The position numbers and the translations under genes are program-made. From CAYUYH01 sp964449175 (lineage in GTDB: Bacteria; Planctomycetota; Phycisphaerae; SM23-33): 17,821 nucleotides of DNA. Positions 6,942 through 13,561 of this stretch are shown here, in pieces. Within the stretch, counting starts at the first letter, position 1; every line of letters begins with the position of its first letter. The notes under the pieces are model-generated. The model had not been told where the DNA came from, searched no databases, and was given only the letters and a program-made list of their open reading frames with translations. The stretch is taken from assembly GCA_964449175.1 (NCBI GenBank), contig CAYUYH010000018.1:1-17821 (forward strand), given 5' to 3'.

Positions 6942-9164
6942 ATGAGAGGCCTGATTTGCGGCATCACACTAGCGGCGTTGCTGGCGGTGGCCGGCAGCGC
7001 GGCGGCGGCGGACTCGGCCATGCAGTACGTGGGCGCCAACGGCACGTACGACCAGGCCGACAACTGGCAGGAGCTGGTCTACGACCCCAGCGGCTACTAC
7101 CTGCTGGACCCCAACAGCACGCGCGTGCCGACGAACTGGGAGGCGCCCGGCGGCAAGAACGTGCTGGACCCCAACTCCTGGCGGGACGAGTCGGCCTACA
7201 TCTCCAGCGGTGCGACCGTGACGATCAACTCGTCGCTGCCGACCATCGCCAAGCTGATCGTCGGCCCCCACGCGGACACCGTGCGCGACTTCAGCGAGGG
7301 CGCCCCCAGCGACCCCAGCTACGGCGTGATGGACCCGTCGGGCCTGCCCAGCAGGCTCGTGATTGAAGACGGCGCGATCCTGGACCTCAACCGCGTCGAC
7401 GAGACCAGCCCCGGAGACGCCAGCGTGGACGTGGTCTTCCGCCAGCAGAGCGCGTACGGAGCGGAGATCATCCAGACTGGCGGCAGTATCAGCACCGTGA
7501 ACACGTACATATGCGAGGACGCCGCCACGAACGTCGGCAATGGCCTTCGGCCGTACCAGGGTACGGTGCACTACATGATGACCGGCGGCACGCTGGACAG
7601 CCGCTACAAGATGTACATCGGCATGAGCCTTGCCGCGTCGACCGGCGACAGCGAGGCGTGGGGCTACTTCGACATGTCCGACGGCACGCTGAACATCGGC
7701 AACACCACGCACGGCGGCCAATTCGGCGTCGGCGTGGACGGCAGGGGAACGATGGGCATAGCCGGCGGGCTGATAAACACGGCGTCCGGCTACAGCTCGG
7801 TCGGCCTGACCGTCGGCAGCGGGACGGACCCGAACACCGCGGCGCTGGGCTCGGTCAACCAGACCGGCGGGACCGTCCACGCCAGCAAGTTCCTCCTGAT
7901 CGGTAGGGACAACGGCGTCGGCGAATACACTATCTCCGACGGGCTGCTGGAGATCGGCGGAGGCGGCGGCCCGGTGGTCGACAGCGACATCGGGGCGGGC
8001 GGCTCGCACGGCGCGGCGTCGGGCACTCTGACGATCGAAGGCGGGCGTGTCGAGCTGACCGGCCCGGGCGCCCTGCGCATCGGCAACAGCAACGGCAGCG
8101 CCTCGGGCGCCGGCGGAACGCTCAGGATGACGGGCGGCGAGTTCGTGTCCACCTCCACGGAGTACAACAGCCTGAAGATCGGCTATGACACCGTCGCCGA
8201 TCCGAATGTCGGCCACGGCCTGGTGGAGGTCACCGGCGGCAGCTTCGAGGTGGCCGGGCGCGTCTGCCTGGGTGTCGACGGCGGCAACGGCACGCTGCAC
8301 GTCGGCAAGGATGCCACGTTCAAGGTCGACTCGTTGACGACGAATTACGCCAGCACAGCCGGCGGCACGGCGACGATCAGCCTGGAGCTGGGCGGGCTCA
8401 GCGACTACTCGCGGATCCAGATCACCGGCGGCACTGCCGACCTGCGCGGCTCGAGCCACAGGGCAATGAACGTGCTCACGCCGACCGGGTATCGTCCCGT
8501 GGAGGGCGCTCAGTTCGCAGTAATCACCGGGGGAACGGCCGCCATCGAAGGCACGCTGAACGCCATAACCTCCGACATTGCCCTGGGCCGGCAATACAGC
8601 GTTCCCGGCGACCCGAACAGCACGCCGATTCCGTTCTTCGCCGGCGCAGCCGCGGCTGATCCCAACGCGTCCGTGTACAGCTACGTGTTGACCTTCCAGG
8701 GCCTGACCTACGGCGACACCAACGCCGACCACGCCGTCGACGGCGGCGACCTGGCGATCATGGGCGGCAACTGGATGCAGGGCTCGTCGGAACCGTTCTA
8801 CGGGGACTGCACCCTGGATAACTCCGTTGACGGCGGCGATCTGGCGATCATAGGCGGCAACTGGATGGACACCGGCGGCACCATGACCTGGGCAGACGGC
8901 GACTTCAACGGCGACGGCAACATTGACGGCGGAGACCTCGCCCTGATGGGCGGCAACTGGATGCAGACCCGCACGCCCATGTCGTGGGCGACGGGCGATT
9001 TCAACGGTGACGGCGTGGTTGACGGCGGCGACCTGGCGTTGATGGGTGGGATGTGGATGTGGAGCTTGTCCGCGCCCGCGCCGAGCCAGCCCGTGCCCGA
9101 GCCGCTGACCTTGGCCATCCTGACATTGGGCGGCCTGGCCGTCGTGCGCGTCAGACGGCGCTAG
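6942..9164 (+). CDS. Secreted beta-rich protein with dockerin-like repeats and PEP-CTERM tail
   Basis: A 740-residue exported protein. Residues 1 to about 23 are a Sec signal peptide (MRGLICGITLAALLAVAGSA, then an AAAA run). Residues about 25-580 are rich in Gly, Thr and Ser, with recurring short strands such as MTGGTLDS, MSDGTLNIGN, LTIEGGRVELTG and LRMTGGEFVST; this looks like a beta-solenoid related to autotransporter-type strand repeats. Four dockerin-like calcium repeats follow (residues 591-707). The end, VPEPLTLAILTLGGLAVV plus RVRRR, is a PEP-CTERM sorting signal: a PEP motif, one membrane helix and a basic tail, normally cut by an exosortase. No exosortase is in the window. AAGGAGA precedes the ATG. 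It follows the glycosyltransferase operon, fitting the known link of PEP-CTERM proteins with exopolysaccharide. Its binding partner and exact role are unknown. Confidence 0.9.
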   Translation: MRGLICGITLAALLAVAGSAAAADSAMQYVGANGTYDQADNWQELVYDPSGYYLLDPNSTRVPTNWEAPGGKNVLDPNSWRDESAYISSGATVTINSSLPTIAKLIVGPHADTVRDFSEGAPSDPSYGVMDPSGLPSRLVIEDGAILDLNRVDETSPGDASVDVVFRQQSAYGAEIIQTGGSISTVNTYICEDAATNVGNGLRPYQGTVHYMMTGGTLDSRYKMYIGMSLAASTGDSEAWGYFDMSDGTLNIGNTTHGGQFGVGVDGRGTMGIAGGLINTASGYSSVGLTVGSGTDPNTAALGSVNQTGGTVHASKFLLIGRDNGVGEYTISDGLLEIGGGGGPVVDSDIGAGGSHGAASGTLTIEGGRVELTGPGALRIGNSNGSASGAGGTLRMTGGEFVSTSTEYNSLKIGYDTVADPNVGHGLVEVTGGSFEVAGRVCLGVDGGNGTLHVGKDATFKVDSLTTNYASTAGGTATISLELGGLSDYSRIQITGGTADLRGSSHRAMNVLTPTGYRPVEGAQFAVITGGTAAIEGTLNAITSDIALGRQYSVPGDPNSTPIPFFAGAAAADPNASVYSYVLTFQGLTYGDTNADHAVDGGDLAIMGGNWMQGSSEPFYGDCTLDNSVDGGDLAIIGGNWMDTGGTMTWADGDFNGDGNIDGGDLALMGGNWMQTRTPMSWATGDFNGDGVVDGGDLALMGGMWMWSLSAPAPSQPVPEPLTLAILTLGGLAVVRVRRR
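8712..9062 (+). repeat. Four dockerin-type calcium-binding repeats within the PEP-CTERM protein
   Basis: The repeats start at residues 591, 621, 653 and 685, spaced 30, 32 and 32. The last two are canonical (GDFNGDGNIDGGD and GDFNGDGVVDGGD), with Asp/Asn at ligand positions 1, 3, 5, 9 and 12. The first (GDTNADHAVDGGD) keeps the ligands, while the second (GDCTLDNSVDGGD) has Thr in place of Asn at position 3. Each is followed by LA-[IL]-[MI]-GGNWM or a close variant, and the DNA of the units is similar, pointing to internal duplication. Confidence 0.85.
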
Positions 9165-9192
9165 GGGCCGCTTCGCAAGCCTGTTCAGTGGG

Positions 9193-9220
9193 GCGCGGTG
9201 GGGCTCCTGCCCCACCGCGC
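9193..9220 (+). repeat. Perfect 12-bp stem hairpin (REP-like), possible terminator
   Basis: GCGCGGTGGGGC (9193-9204) and GCCCCACCGCGC (9209-9220) are exact reverse complements around a TCCT loop. The hairpin starts 28 bases after the stop of the PEP-CTERM gene. It lacks a U-tract. Together with the next hairpin it resembles a repetitive extragenic palindrome pair. Confidence 0.6.
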
Positions 9221-9246
9221 AACGAGTCGCCATGTGCGGCAGTGCA

Positions 9247-9272
9247 GGTGGCGGGGCGGGAGCCCCGCCGCC
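9247..9272 (-). repeat. Second GC-rich hairpin, inverted copy of the first
   Basis: GGCGGGGC (9250-9257) and GCCCCGCC (9262-9269) pair around GGGA, extended by one wobble and two G-C pairs to 9247-9272. On the minus strand the core reads GGCGGGGC-TCCC-GCCCCGCC, closely matching the GGTGGGGC-TCCT-GCCCCACC core of the hairpin at 9193-9220. The two are therefore one element in opposite orientations, 26 bases apart. Confidence 0.55.
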
Positions 9273-9324
9273 CCTCGCCATAGTTGCGGAGCCAATTCCA
9301 GGCATCCCGGCCGCGGCGCTGCCG

Positions 9325-9353
9325 TGGCATCCGCCCCGCCCGCGCGCTATACT
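9325..9353 (+). promoter_or_regulatory. Candidate promoter of the XylR-like regulator
   Basis: TATACT (9348-9353) is a near-consensus -10 in otherwise very GC-rich DNA. It stands 17 bases after TGGCAT (9325-9330), a weak -35. Transcription would begin about 65-70 bases before the ATG at 9426. Confidence 0.4.
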
Positions 9354-9425
9354 CGGCGCGGCTATTCGACGCGGGCAGTAATTGCAGCAGGGGTTTGGCC
9401 GACCGGGACGCAAAGGAGTGGGCCC

Positions 9426-10616
9426 ATGGCCGCGGTGGCGAAGGTGGCTGTGATCATCGACACGAGGCGCGTGTACCGCCGGGAGATCGTGCGCGGCATC
9501 GCCGAATACTCCCAGCAGGCGGGCAACTGGGCCGTCGACTTCGACCCGTTCGGCGAGTTGGCCCCGCCGAGATGCATCTCCATCGGCGGCTGCGACGGCG
9601 TGATCGTCTCCGCCAGCCGGGCAGGCACGGCCGAGGCCGTCGCCGCAGCGGGCATCCCCGCCGTCAACGTCTCCGGCGCCATCGACTGCACGGGCATGCC
9701 CAGTGTCGTGCCGGACAGCCTAATGATCGGCCGAATGGCGGCCAGGCATCTCCTCGACCGCGGGTTGCGAAACCTGGCATTCATCGCCGACACCGGCAGG
9801 GTCTCCTCCGACCAACGGGCCATGGGCGTCGACCGGGAGGTTGCCTCAGCCGGCGCCAGATGCACCCTTCACGTCGTGCACCCGCGATACCGTGCGAACG
9901 AGAGATGGCTGGACCTTCAGGAGCGTCTGGAGCGGTGGCTCCAGGAGCTGCCCAAGCCCGTGGGACTTATCGCGACGAACGATCTGCACAGCCGGCGCCT
10001 GGCGGTCGCCTGCCGGCGGCTGGGCCTGCGAGTGCCGGAAGACGTCGCGATCGTCGGCGTGGACAACGAGGAACTTACCTGCGAGCTGTCCAACCCGCCG
10101 CTGTCCAGCGTGGACGCCTCGTGGTGGCGGGTGGGCTTCGAGGCGGCGGCCCTGCTGGACGGCATGATGTCGGGCCGGCGTGCCCCCGACGAGCCGGTGC
10201 TCATCCGGCCGGCCGGCGTTGTGACGCGCGCCAGCAGCGACGTGATCGCCGTGGCCGACACCATGGTCGCCGGGGCGGTCGCGTATATCCGCCAGCACGC
10301 CCGCGAGGGGATAGCGGTGGCCGACGTCGTGAGGCAGATGGGCGTGTCGCGGCGCTCGCTGGAACTGCGATTCACACAGGCCCTGGGCCGGTCGCCCAAC
10401 AGCGAGATCCTCCAGGTGCGGGTCGAGCACGCCAAGAGGCTGCTGGCGCGCACGTCGCTGCCGCTTGACTCGGTGGCCAGGGCCTGCGGGTTCAGCGACC
10501 GCCGCTCGCTGAGCAACGCGTTCGGCAAGCAGGCCGGCATGATGCCCTCGGAGTACCGCGGGAAGTATCATCGCCAGCAGTCGTCGCCGCGCGCCCGGCC
10601 GTCGCCAGGCCGATGA
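9426..10616 (+). CDS. XylR-family (LacI-like sensor + AraC HTH) transcriptional regulator
   Basis: A 396-residue DNA-binding regulator. The N-terminal two-thirds is a periplasmic-binding-protein-like ligand domain: VAVIIDTRRVYRREIVRGIA at the start, VVPDSLMIGRMAARHLLDRG, and EDVAIVGVDNEELTCELSNP, the hallmark of LacI/XylR sensors. The C-terminal part (about residues 283-385) is an AraC-type double helix-turn-helix, with ADVVRQMGVSRRSLELRF as the first helix pair and LDSVARACGFSDRRSLSNAF as the second. I chose ATG 9426, which has AGGAG seven bases upstream; the longer open frame back to 9198 runs through the hairpin repeats and promoter. Relatives sense sugars such as xylose and activate carbohydrate genes; the ligand and targets here are not evident. 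Its stop is six bases from the stop of the convergent cobA-hemD gene. Confidence 0.92.
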   Translation: MAAVAKVAVIIDTRRVYRREIVRGIAEYSQQAGNWAVDFDPFGELAPPRCISIGGCDGVIVSASRAGTAEAVAAAGIPAVNVSGAIDCTGMPSVVPDSLMIGRMAARHLLDRGLRNLAFIADTGRVSSDQRAMGVDREVASAGARCTLHVVHPRYRANERWLDLQERLERWLQELPKPVGLIATNDLHSRRLAVACRRLGLRVPEDVAIVGVDNEELTCELSNPPLSSVDASWWRVGFEAAALLDGMMSGRRAPDEPVLIRPAGVVTRASSDVIAVADTMVAGAVAYIRQHAREGIAVADVVRQMGVSRRSLELRFTQALGRSPNSEILQVRVEHAKRLLARTSLPLDSVARACGFSDRRSLSNAFGKQAGMMPSEYRGKYHRQQSSPRARPSPGR

Positions 10617-10622
10617 CTGAGA

Positions 10623-12158
10623 CTATCTCGCTGTGGCGCCGTCGCGGGGCGGCGCAGCCAGGATCGCCGCCACGAGACCGTCGATCGTGTGCTCGGCGGC
10701 TTCCACGTCCGCGGCCAGCCCGACCGAGACGAGCGCGCGCGACGTCGCCGGGCCTATGCTGGCCAGCCGGACGCGCCGGCCTCGCAACATCCCTGCCCCG
10801 ACCGCCTCGATGGCGCCGGCGACCGTCGAGGCGCTCGTGAATGTGATCCACTCGGCCTGGTCGGCCTCGAGCAGGCAGCGCAGCTCCGCGGCGCAGGACG
10901 TGTCGGTCCGGGTGCGATAGGCTGTCACAGTGGTGACCTTCGCGCCGCGTCCGGCCAGTGCGTCGGGCAGATCCGGCGGGGCGATGTCGCTTCGCGGGCA
11001 GAGGACGCTCGCGTCGCTCAGGTCCGCGGCCTGGGCCAGGGCGTTGGCCAGTGACTCGGAGGTGAACTGGGGGGGCACGAGGTCGGCTCGCAGGCCGGCC
11101 CGGGCCAGGCGGTCGGCGGTGGCTGGGCCTATGCAGCACAGCTTCACGCCGGCCAGCGCTCGGCTGTCGGCGCCCGCACGGGCGAGGGCGGCCAGCACCG
11201 CGTCGACCGCGTGGACCGACATGAACGCGATCCACGCAAAGGACGAGAGCTGCTCGATGGCCTGTGTGAGCGGGCCGGGGTCCGTCGGCGGGGCGATGGC
11301 GATCGTCGGGCACTCGATCGGCTCGGCGCCCAGTTCAGCCAACCTGGCTGAAAGCTCCCCCGCCTGACCGGCCGGACGAGTGACGATGATCCTCTGGCCG
11401 AACAGCGGGCGGCGCTCGAACCAGGCCAACTGCTCTCGCATGTCAACCACTCGGCCGACGATCACCACAGCCGGCGGGCGCAGATCGGCGGCTCGTGCGC
11501 GGGCGGGCAGGTCGCCGACGGTCGCCGTCAGCACCTGTTGCCTGGCCGTGCCCGCCCAGCGGACGGCCGCCGCGGGCGTCTGGCCGTCCATGCCGGCTTC
11601 GGTAAGGCGACGGCATATCGCCTCAATGTTCGCCACGCCCATGTAGAACACCAGCGTCCCCGGCCAGGCCGCCACAGCGGCCCAGTCCAGGTCACTGGAT
11701 TCCTTCGAGGGGCCCTCGTGGCCGGTGACCAGGCCGACGCAACTCGACAGCCCGCGATGCGTCAGCGGCACGCCGGCGCACGCGCCCGCTGCGGCAGCGG
11801 CTGTGACGCCCGGGATGATCTCGAAGTCCACGCCCGCGGCGGCCAGCGCCAGCGCCTCCTCGCCGCCGCGCCCGAAGATCAGCGGGTCGCCGCCCTTGAG
11901 GCGAACTACCGTCTTGCCGGCCTTGGCCTCGGCGGCGAGGAGGGCGTTGATCGCCTCTTGGCTGAGCGTCGCCTGCCCGGCCTGCTTGCCGGCGTAGACG
12001 CACTTGGCCGTCGGGCGAACGCGACGCAGCAGCCGCTGCGAGACAAGGTGGTCGTAGACGACCACGTCCGCGCGCCCCAGCAGTTCCGCGCCGCGAACGG
12101 TTATCAGGGCCGCATCGCCAGGACCGGCGCCGACCAGATACACCTTGCCGCAGCTCAT
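10623..12158 (-). CDS. cobA-hemD: Fused uroporphyrinogen-III C-methyltransferase / uroporphyrinogen-III synthase
   Basis: A 511-residue two-domain tetrapyrrole enzyme. Residues 1 to about 245 are the S-adenosylmethionine uroporphyrinogen-III methyltransferase (SUMT): KVYLVGAGPGDAALITVRG at the N-terminus, VVRLKGGDPLIFGRGGEE (84-101), and IIPGVTAAAAAGACAGVPLT (114-133). These steps make precorrin-2 for siroheme or cobalamin. Residues from about 252 are HemD, which closes and inverts ring D of hydroxymethylbilane: RIIVTRPAGQAGELSARL, the middle segment WIAFMSVHAVDAVL, and WITFTSASTVAGAIEAVG near the end. The fusion is known in several bacterial phyla. I start at ATG 12158, with GAGGAG five bases before it; the open frame continues 19 codons further without a SUMT match. 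It follows the NYN gene by 29 bases, probably as one transcript. Confidence 0.93.
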   Translation of the reverse strand: MSCGKVYLVGAGPGDAALITVRGAELLGRADVVVYDHLVSQRLLRRVRPTAKCVYAGKQAGQATLSQEAINALLAAEAKAGKTVVRLKGGDPLIFGRGGEEALALAAAGVDFEIIPGVTAAAAAGACAGVPLTHRGLSSCVGLVTGHEGPSKESSDLDWAAVAAWPGTLVFYMGVANIEAICRRLTEAGMDGQTPAAAVRWAGTARQQVLTATVGDLPARARAADLRPPAVVIVGRVVDMREQLAWFERRPLFGQRIIVTRPAGQAGELSARLAELGAEPIECPTIAIAPPTDPGPLTQAIEQLSSFAWIAFMSVHAVDAVLAALARAGADSRALAGVKLCCIGPATADRLARAGLRADLVPPQFTSESLANALAQAADLSDASVLCPRSDIAPPDLPDALAGRGAKVTTVTAYRTRTDTSCAAELRCLLEADQAEWITFTSASTVAGAIEAVGAGMLRGRRVRLASIGPATSRALVSVGLAADVEAAEHTIDGLVAAILAAPPRDGATAR

Positions 12159-12187
12159 CACGTCTCCTCTTGCGTTGCGAATCCGTC

Positions 12188-12661
12188 TCAGTCGATGCCG
12201 AATTCCCTCAGCCACTCGGCCGTCTGTTCCGGCGACAGGCCGGCGGTCTTCTCAGGCGGCTCGCTCGAGCGTCCCTGGCCGGGCGATCGCCCGGCGGCCG
12301 AGCGAAGCGTCTTTGCGAAGCTCTCGCTGGTGCGCGTATGGCAGCGTCGTCTGCGGGCCGAGCGGCGCACCTCGCGGTCGCTGCTGACGACCACCAGTTC
12401 GCGCGGGCCGCTGTCGGCGGCGATCAGCTCGGCCAACAGATCGTCAGCCGTCCGCGACCGAGAGTAGCTTACCCGTACGCCCGACGAGGCGATCTGCCGC
12501 CTCATTCCTTCCGGCGGCGGCGGGCCGTCGAAGACGACGTGGACCCTCTCGCCCCGCTCGACCAGTGCGGCGAGCAAGCTCACCAGTCCCTGCCGCCCCG
12601 GGCCGCCGCGCTCGCCGATGAGGGCGTGCATCAGGTTGTTGCCGTCCACCAGGTACGCCAC
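12188..12661 (-). CDS. NYN/PIN-like domain protein (YacP-like)
   Basis: A 157-residue protein if it starts at GTG 12661. The visible pattern, YLVDGNNLMHAL (Asp6, Asn9), VHVVFDGPPPP (Asp45), SRTADDLLAEL (Asp73/74) and LVVVSSDREVRRSA (Asp95), matches NYN domains, which are PIN-like metal-dependent ribonucleases; YacP-type members are tied to RNA processing. The C-terminal 40 residues are a low-complexity linker and a short helix ending TAEWLREFGID. No Shine-Dalgarno precedes the GTG. The frame also opens from a GTG at 12739, but that extension would translate the 7-base repeat array at 12680-12707, so I reject it. The start codon is uncertain. The gene sits 29 bases before cobA-hemD. Confidence 0.78.
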   Translation of the reverse strand: MAYLVDGNNLMHALIGERGGPGRQGLVSLLAALVERGERVHVVFDGPPPPEGMRRQIASSGVRVSYSRSRTADDLLAELIAADSGPRELVVVSSDREVRRSARRRRCHTRTSESFAKTLRSAAGRSPGQGRSSEPPEKTAGLSPEQTAEWLREFGID

Positions 12662-12679
12662 GCGAACATCATAGCAGCA

Positions 12680-12707
12680 ATTGCGGATTGCGGAATGCGG
12701 ATTGCGG
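12680..12707. repeat. 7-base tandem array (ATTGCGG type)
   Basis: Four consecutive heptamers begin at 12680, 12687, 12694 and 12701. Three are ATTGCGG and one is AATGCGG. The array lies in the 156-base spacer upstream of the NYN gene, 19 bases from its start codon. Confidence 0.8.
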
Positions 12708-12785
12708 ACTCGAGCGCACCCCTCGCCCGCCAACGGCACGCACGTGCCGACACACAGGCTTGGTACTAGCCGACCTTCGGCCCCT

Positions 12786-12813
12786 GGAACTGGGAACTTC
12801 GAACTCCAATCGG
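12786..12813. repeat. 7-base tandem array (GGAACTN type)
   Basis: Three clear heptamers start at 12786 (GGAACTG), 12793 (GGAACTT) and 12800 (CGAACTC), and a degenerate fourth ends at 12813. It shares the period, not the sequence, of the array at 12680-12707 in the same spacer, and lies just downstream of the thermonuclease gene's stop. Confidence 0.6.
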
Positions 12814-12817
12814 TCTT

Positions 12818-13462
12818 CTACTCTTCCGGCAGCTTCAGCGTGTCGTGGTAGTAGTAGGGCAGGTCGTCTCGGCGTACGGAGGCCCACAGGCCCGCGCGGG
12901 CGCTCAGCGCCCGGCGCTGTAGGCGGGCGAAGTCGCTCTTGTATCGATGGTCGTATCGCGGGTCGGCGTAGCCGTAGCCCTGCTCGACGATCAGGCGGTT
13001 GAGCATCCGCTCGTCCGGCAGGATCACATACGCCAGCAGCCGACCGTAGCGATCGCGAGTCTGCCGGCTGTCCAGTTCGAGCTTGACGATCCGGCCATAC
13101 GTCAGCGCCTTTGTGAACGCGGTGGCCTCCGGGCCGAAGTGGTCGGGCGGGGCGCCGTTCGGCTTGTGGGTCTCGGGCGTGTCGACTCCCCACAGCCGGA
13201 CGCGCGTCCTCGGCCAGTCGCCGTCGGGACAATCCACGTCCAGAGTGTCGCCGTCGACCACGTTGACGACAACGAAGCCGGCGAGGTGATACTTTTCCAC
13301 GTCCCGCGGCGGCGCCTTGCCGAACACGCCCACCCGGTCGGCCAACACCATCGCCGCAAGGGCCACGCACAGCCCCGCCGCCCACGCAGCCTTGCGACCC
13401 ATGTATCGCCACCGCCGCCCGCGAGCGCTGAGCTTGTGAACTGGCGGCTTTGCGCGAGACAT
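12818..13462 (-). CDS. Membrane-anchored or secreted thermonuclease (SNase) homologue
   Basis: A 214-residue protein. A basic N-terminus and one hydrophobic helix (about residues 24-42, AAWAAGLCVALAAMVL) suggest membrane anchoring or export. The rest is a staphylococcal-nuclease-like OB fold: VVNVVDGDTLDVDC (66-78), then VRLWGVDTPE (88-97), which supplies the catalytic Arg89 and Glu97 and the calcium ligand Asp94, and DRYGRLLAYV (137-146), where Arg141 matches the second catalytic arginine. All the catalytic residues of the family are therefore kept, so an active calcium-dependent nuclease is likely. The ATG at 13462 has only a weak GGGG ribosome site; Met21 is an alternative start. It lies between lysC and the NYN gene on the same strand, separated from each by a spacer with short-period repeats. 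Confidence 0.9.
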   Translation of the reverse strand: MSRAKPPVHKLSARGRRWRYMGRKAAWAAGLCVALAAMVLADRVGVFGKAPPRDVEKYHLAGFVVVNVVDGDTLDVDCPDGDWPRTRVRLWGVDTPETHKPNGAPPDHFGPEATAFTKALTYGRIVKLELDSRQTRDRYGRLLAYVILPDERMLNRLIVEQGYGYADPRYDHRYKSDFARLQRRALSARAGLWASVRRDDLPYYYHDTLKLPEE

Positions 13463-13475
13463 GATGAACCCCAGT

Positions 13476-13503
13476 CAATTGACGACTGCCGATTGCCGGC
13501 CGC
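13476..13503. repeat. 7-base tandem array (CGATTGC type)
   Basis: Heptamers start at 13476 (CAATTGA), 13483 (CGACTGC), 13490 (CGATTGC) and 13497 (CGGCCGC, degenerate). Rotated, the clear units read ATTGCCG-like, close to the ATTGCGG array at 12680. It lies 13 bases upstream of the thermonuclease gene start. Confidence 0.55.
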
Positions 13504-13561
13504 ACGTGCCTCCGTCGGCGGCCTCAGAAGCGGAGCGCCCACACGCGACGGGAGTCAGGGA

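Noticed and set aside
6969..9413. An 814-residue open frame on the minus strand
   Set aside because: It is the antisense shadow of the PEP-CTERM protein gene, caused by GC-rich third positions. Its translation is Ala/Arg/Val-rich with no domain, while the plus strand shows a signal peptide, repeats and a sorting tail.
9198..9425. N-terminal extension of the XylR-like regulator
   Set aside because: It would translate the GC hairpins and the candidate promoter; ATG 9426 has a good ribosome site and matches family N-termini.
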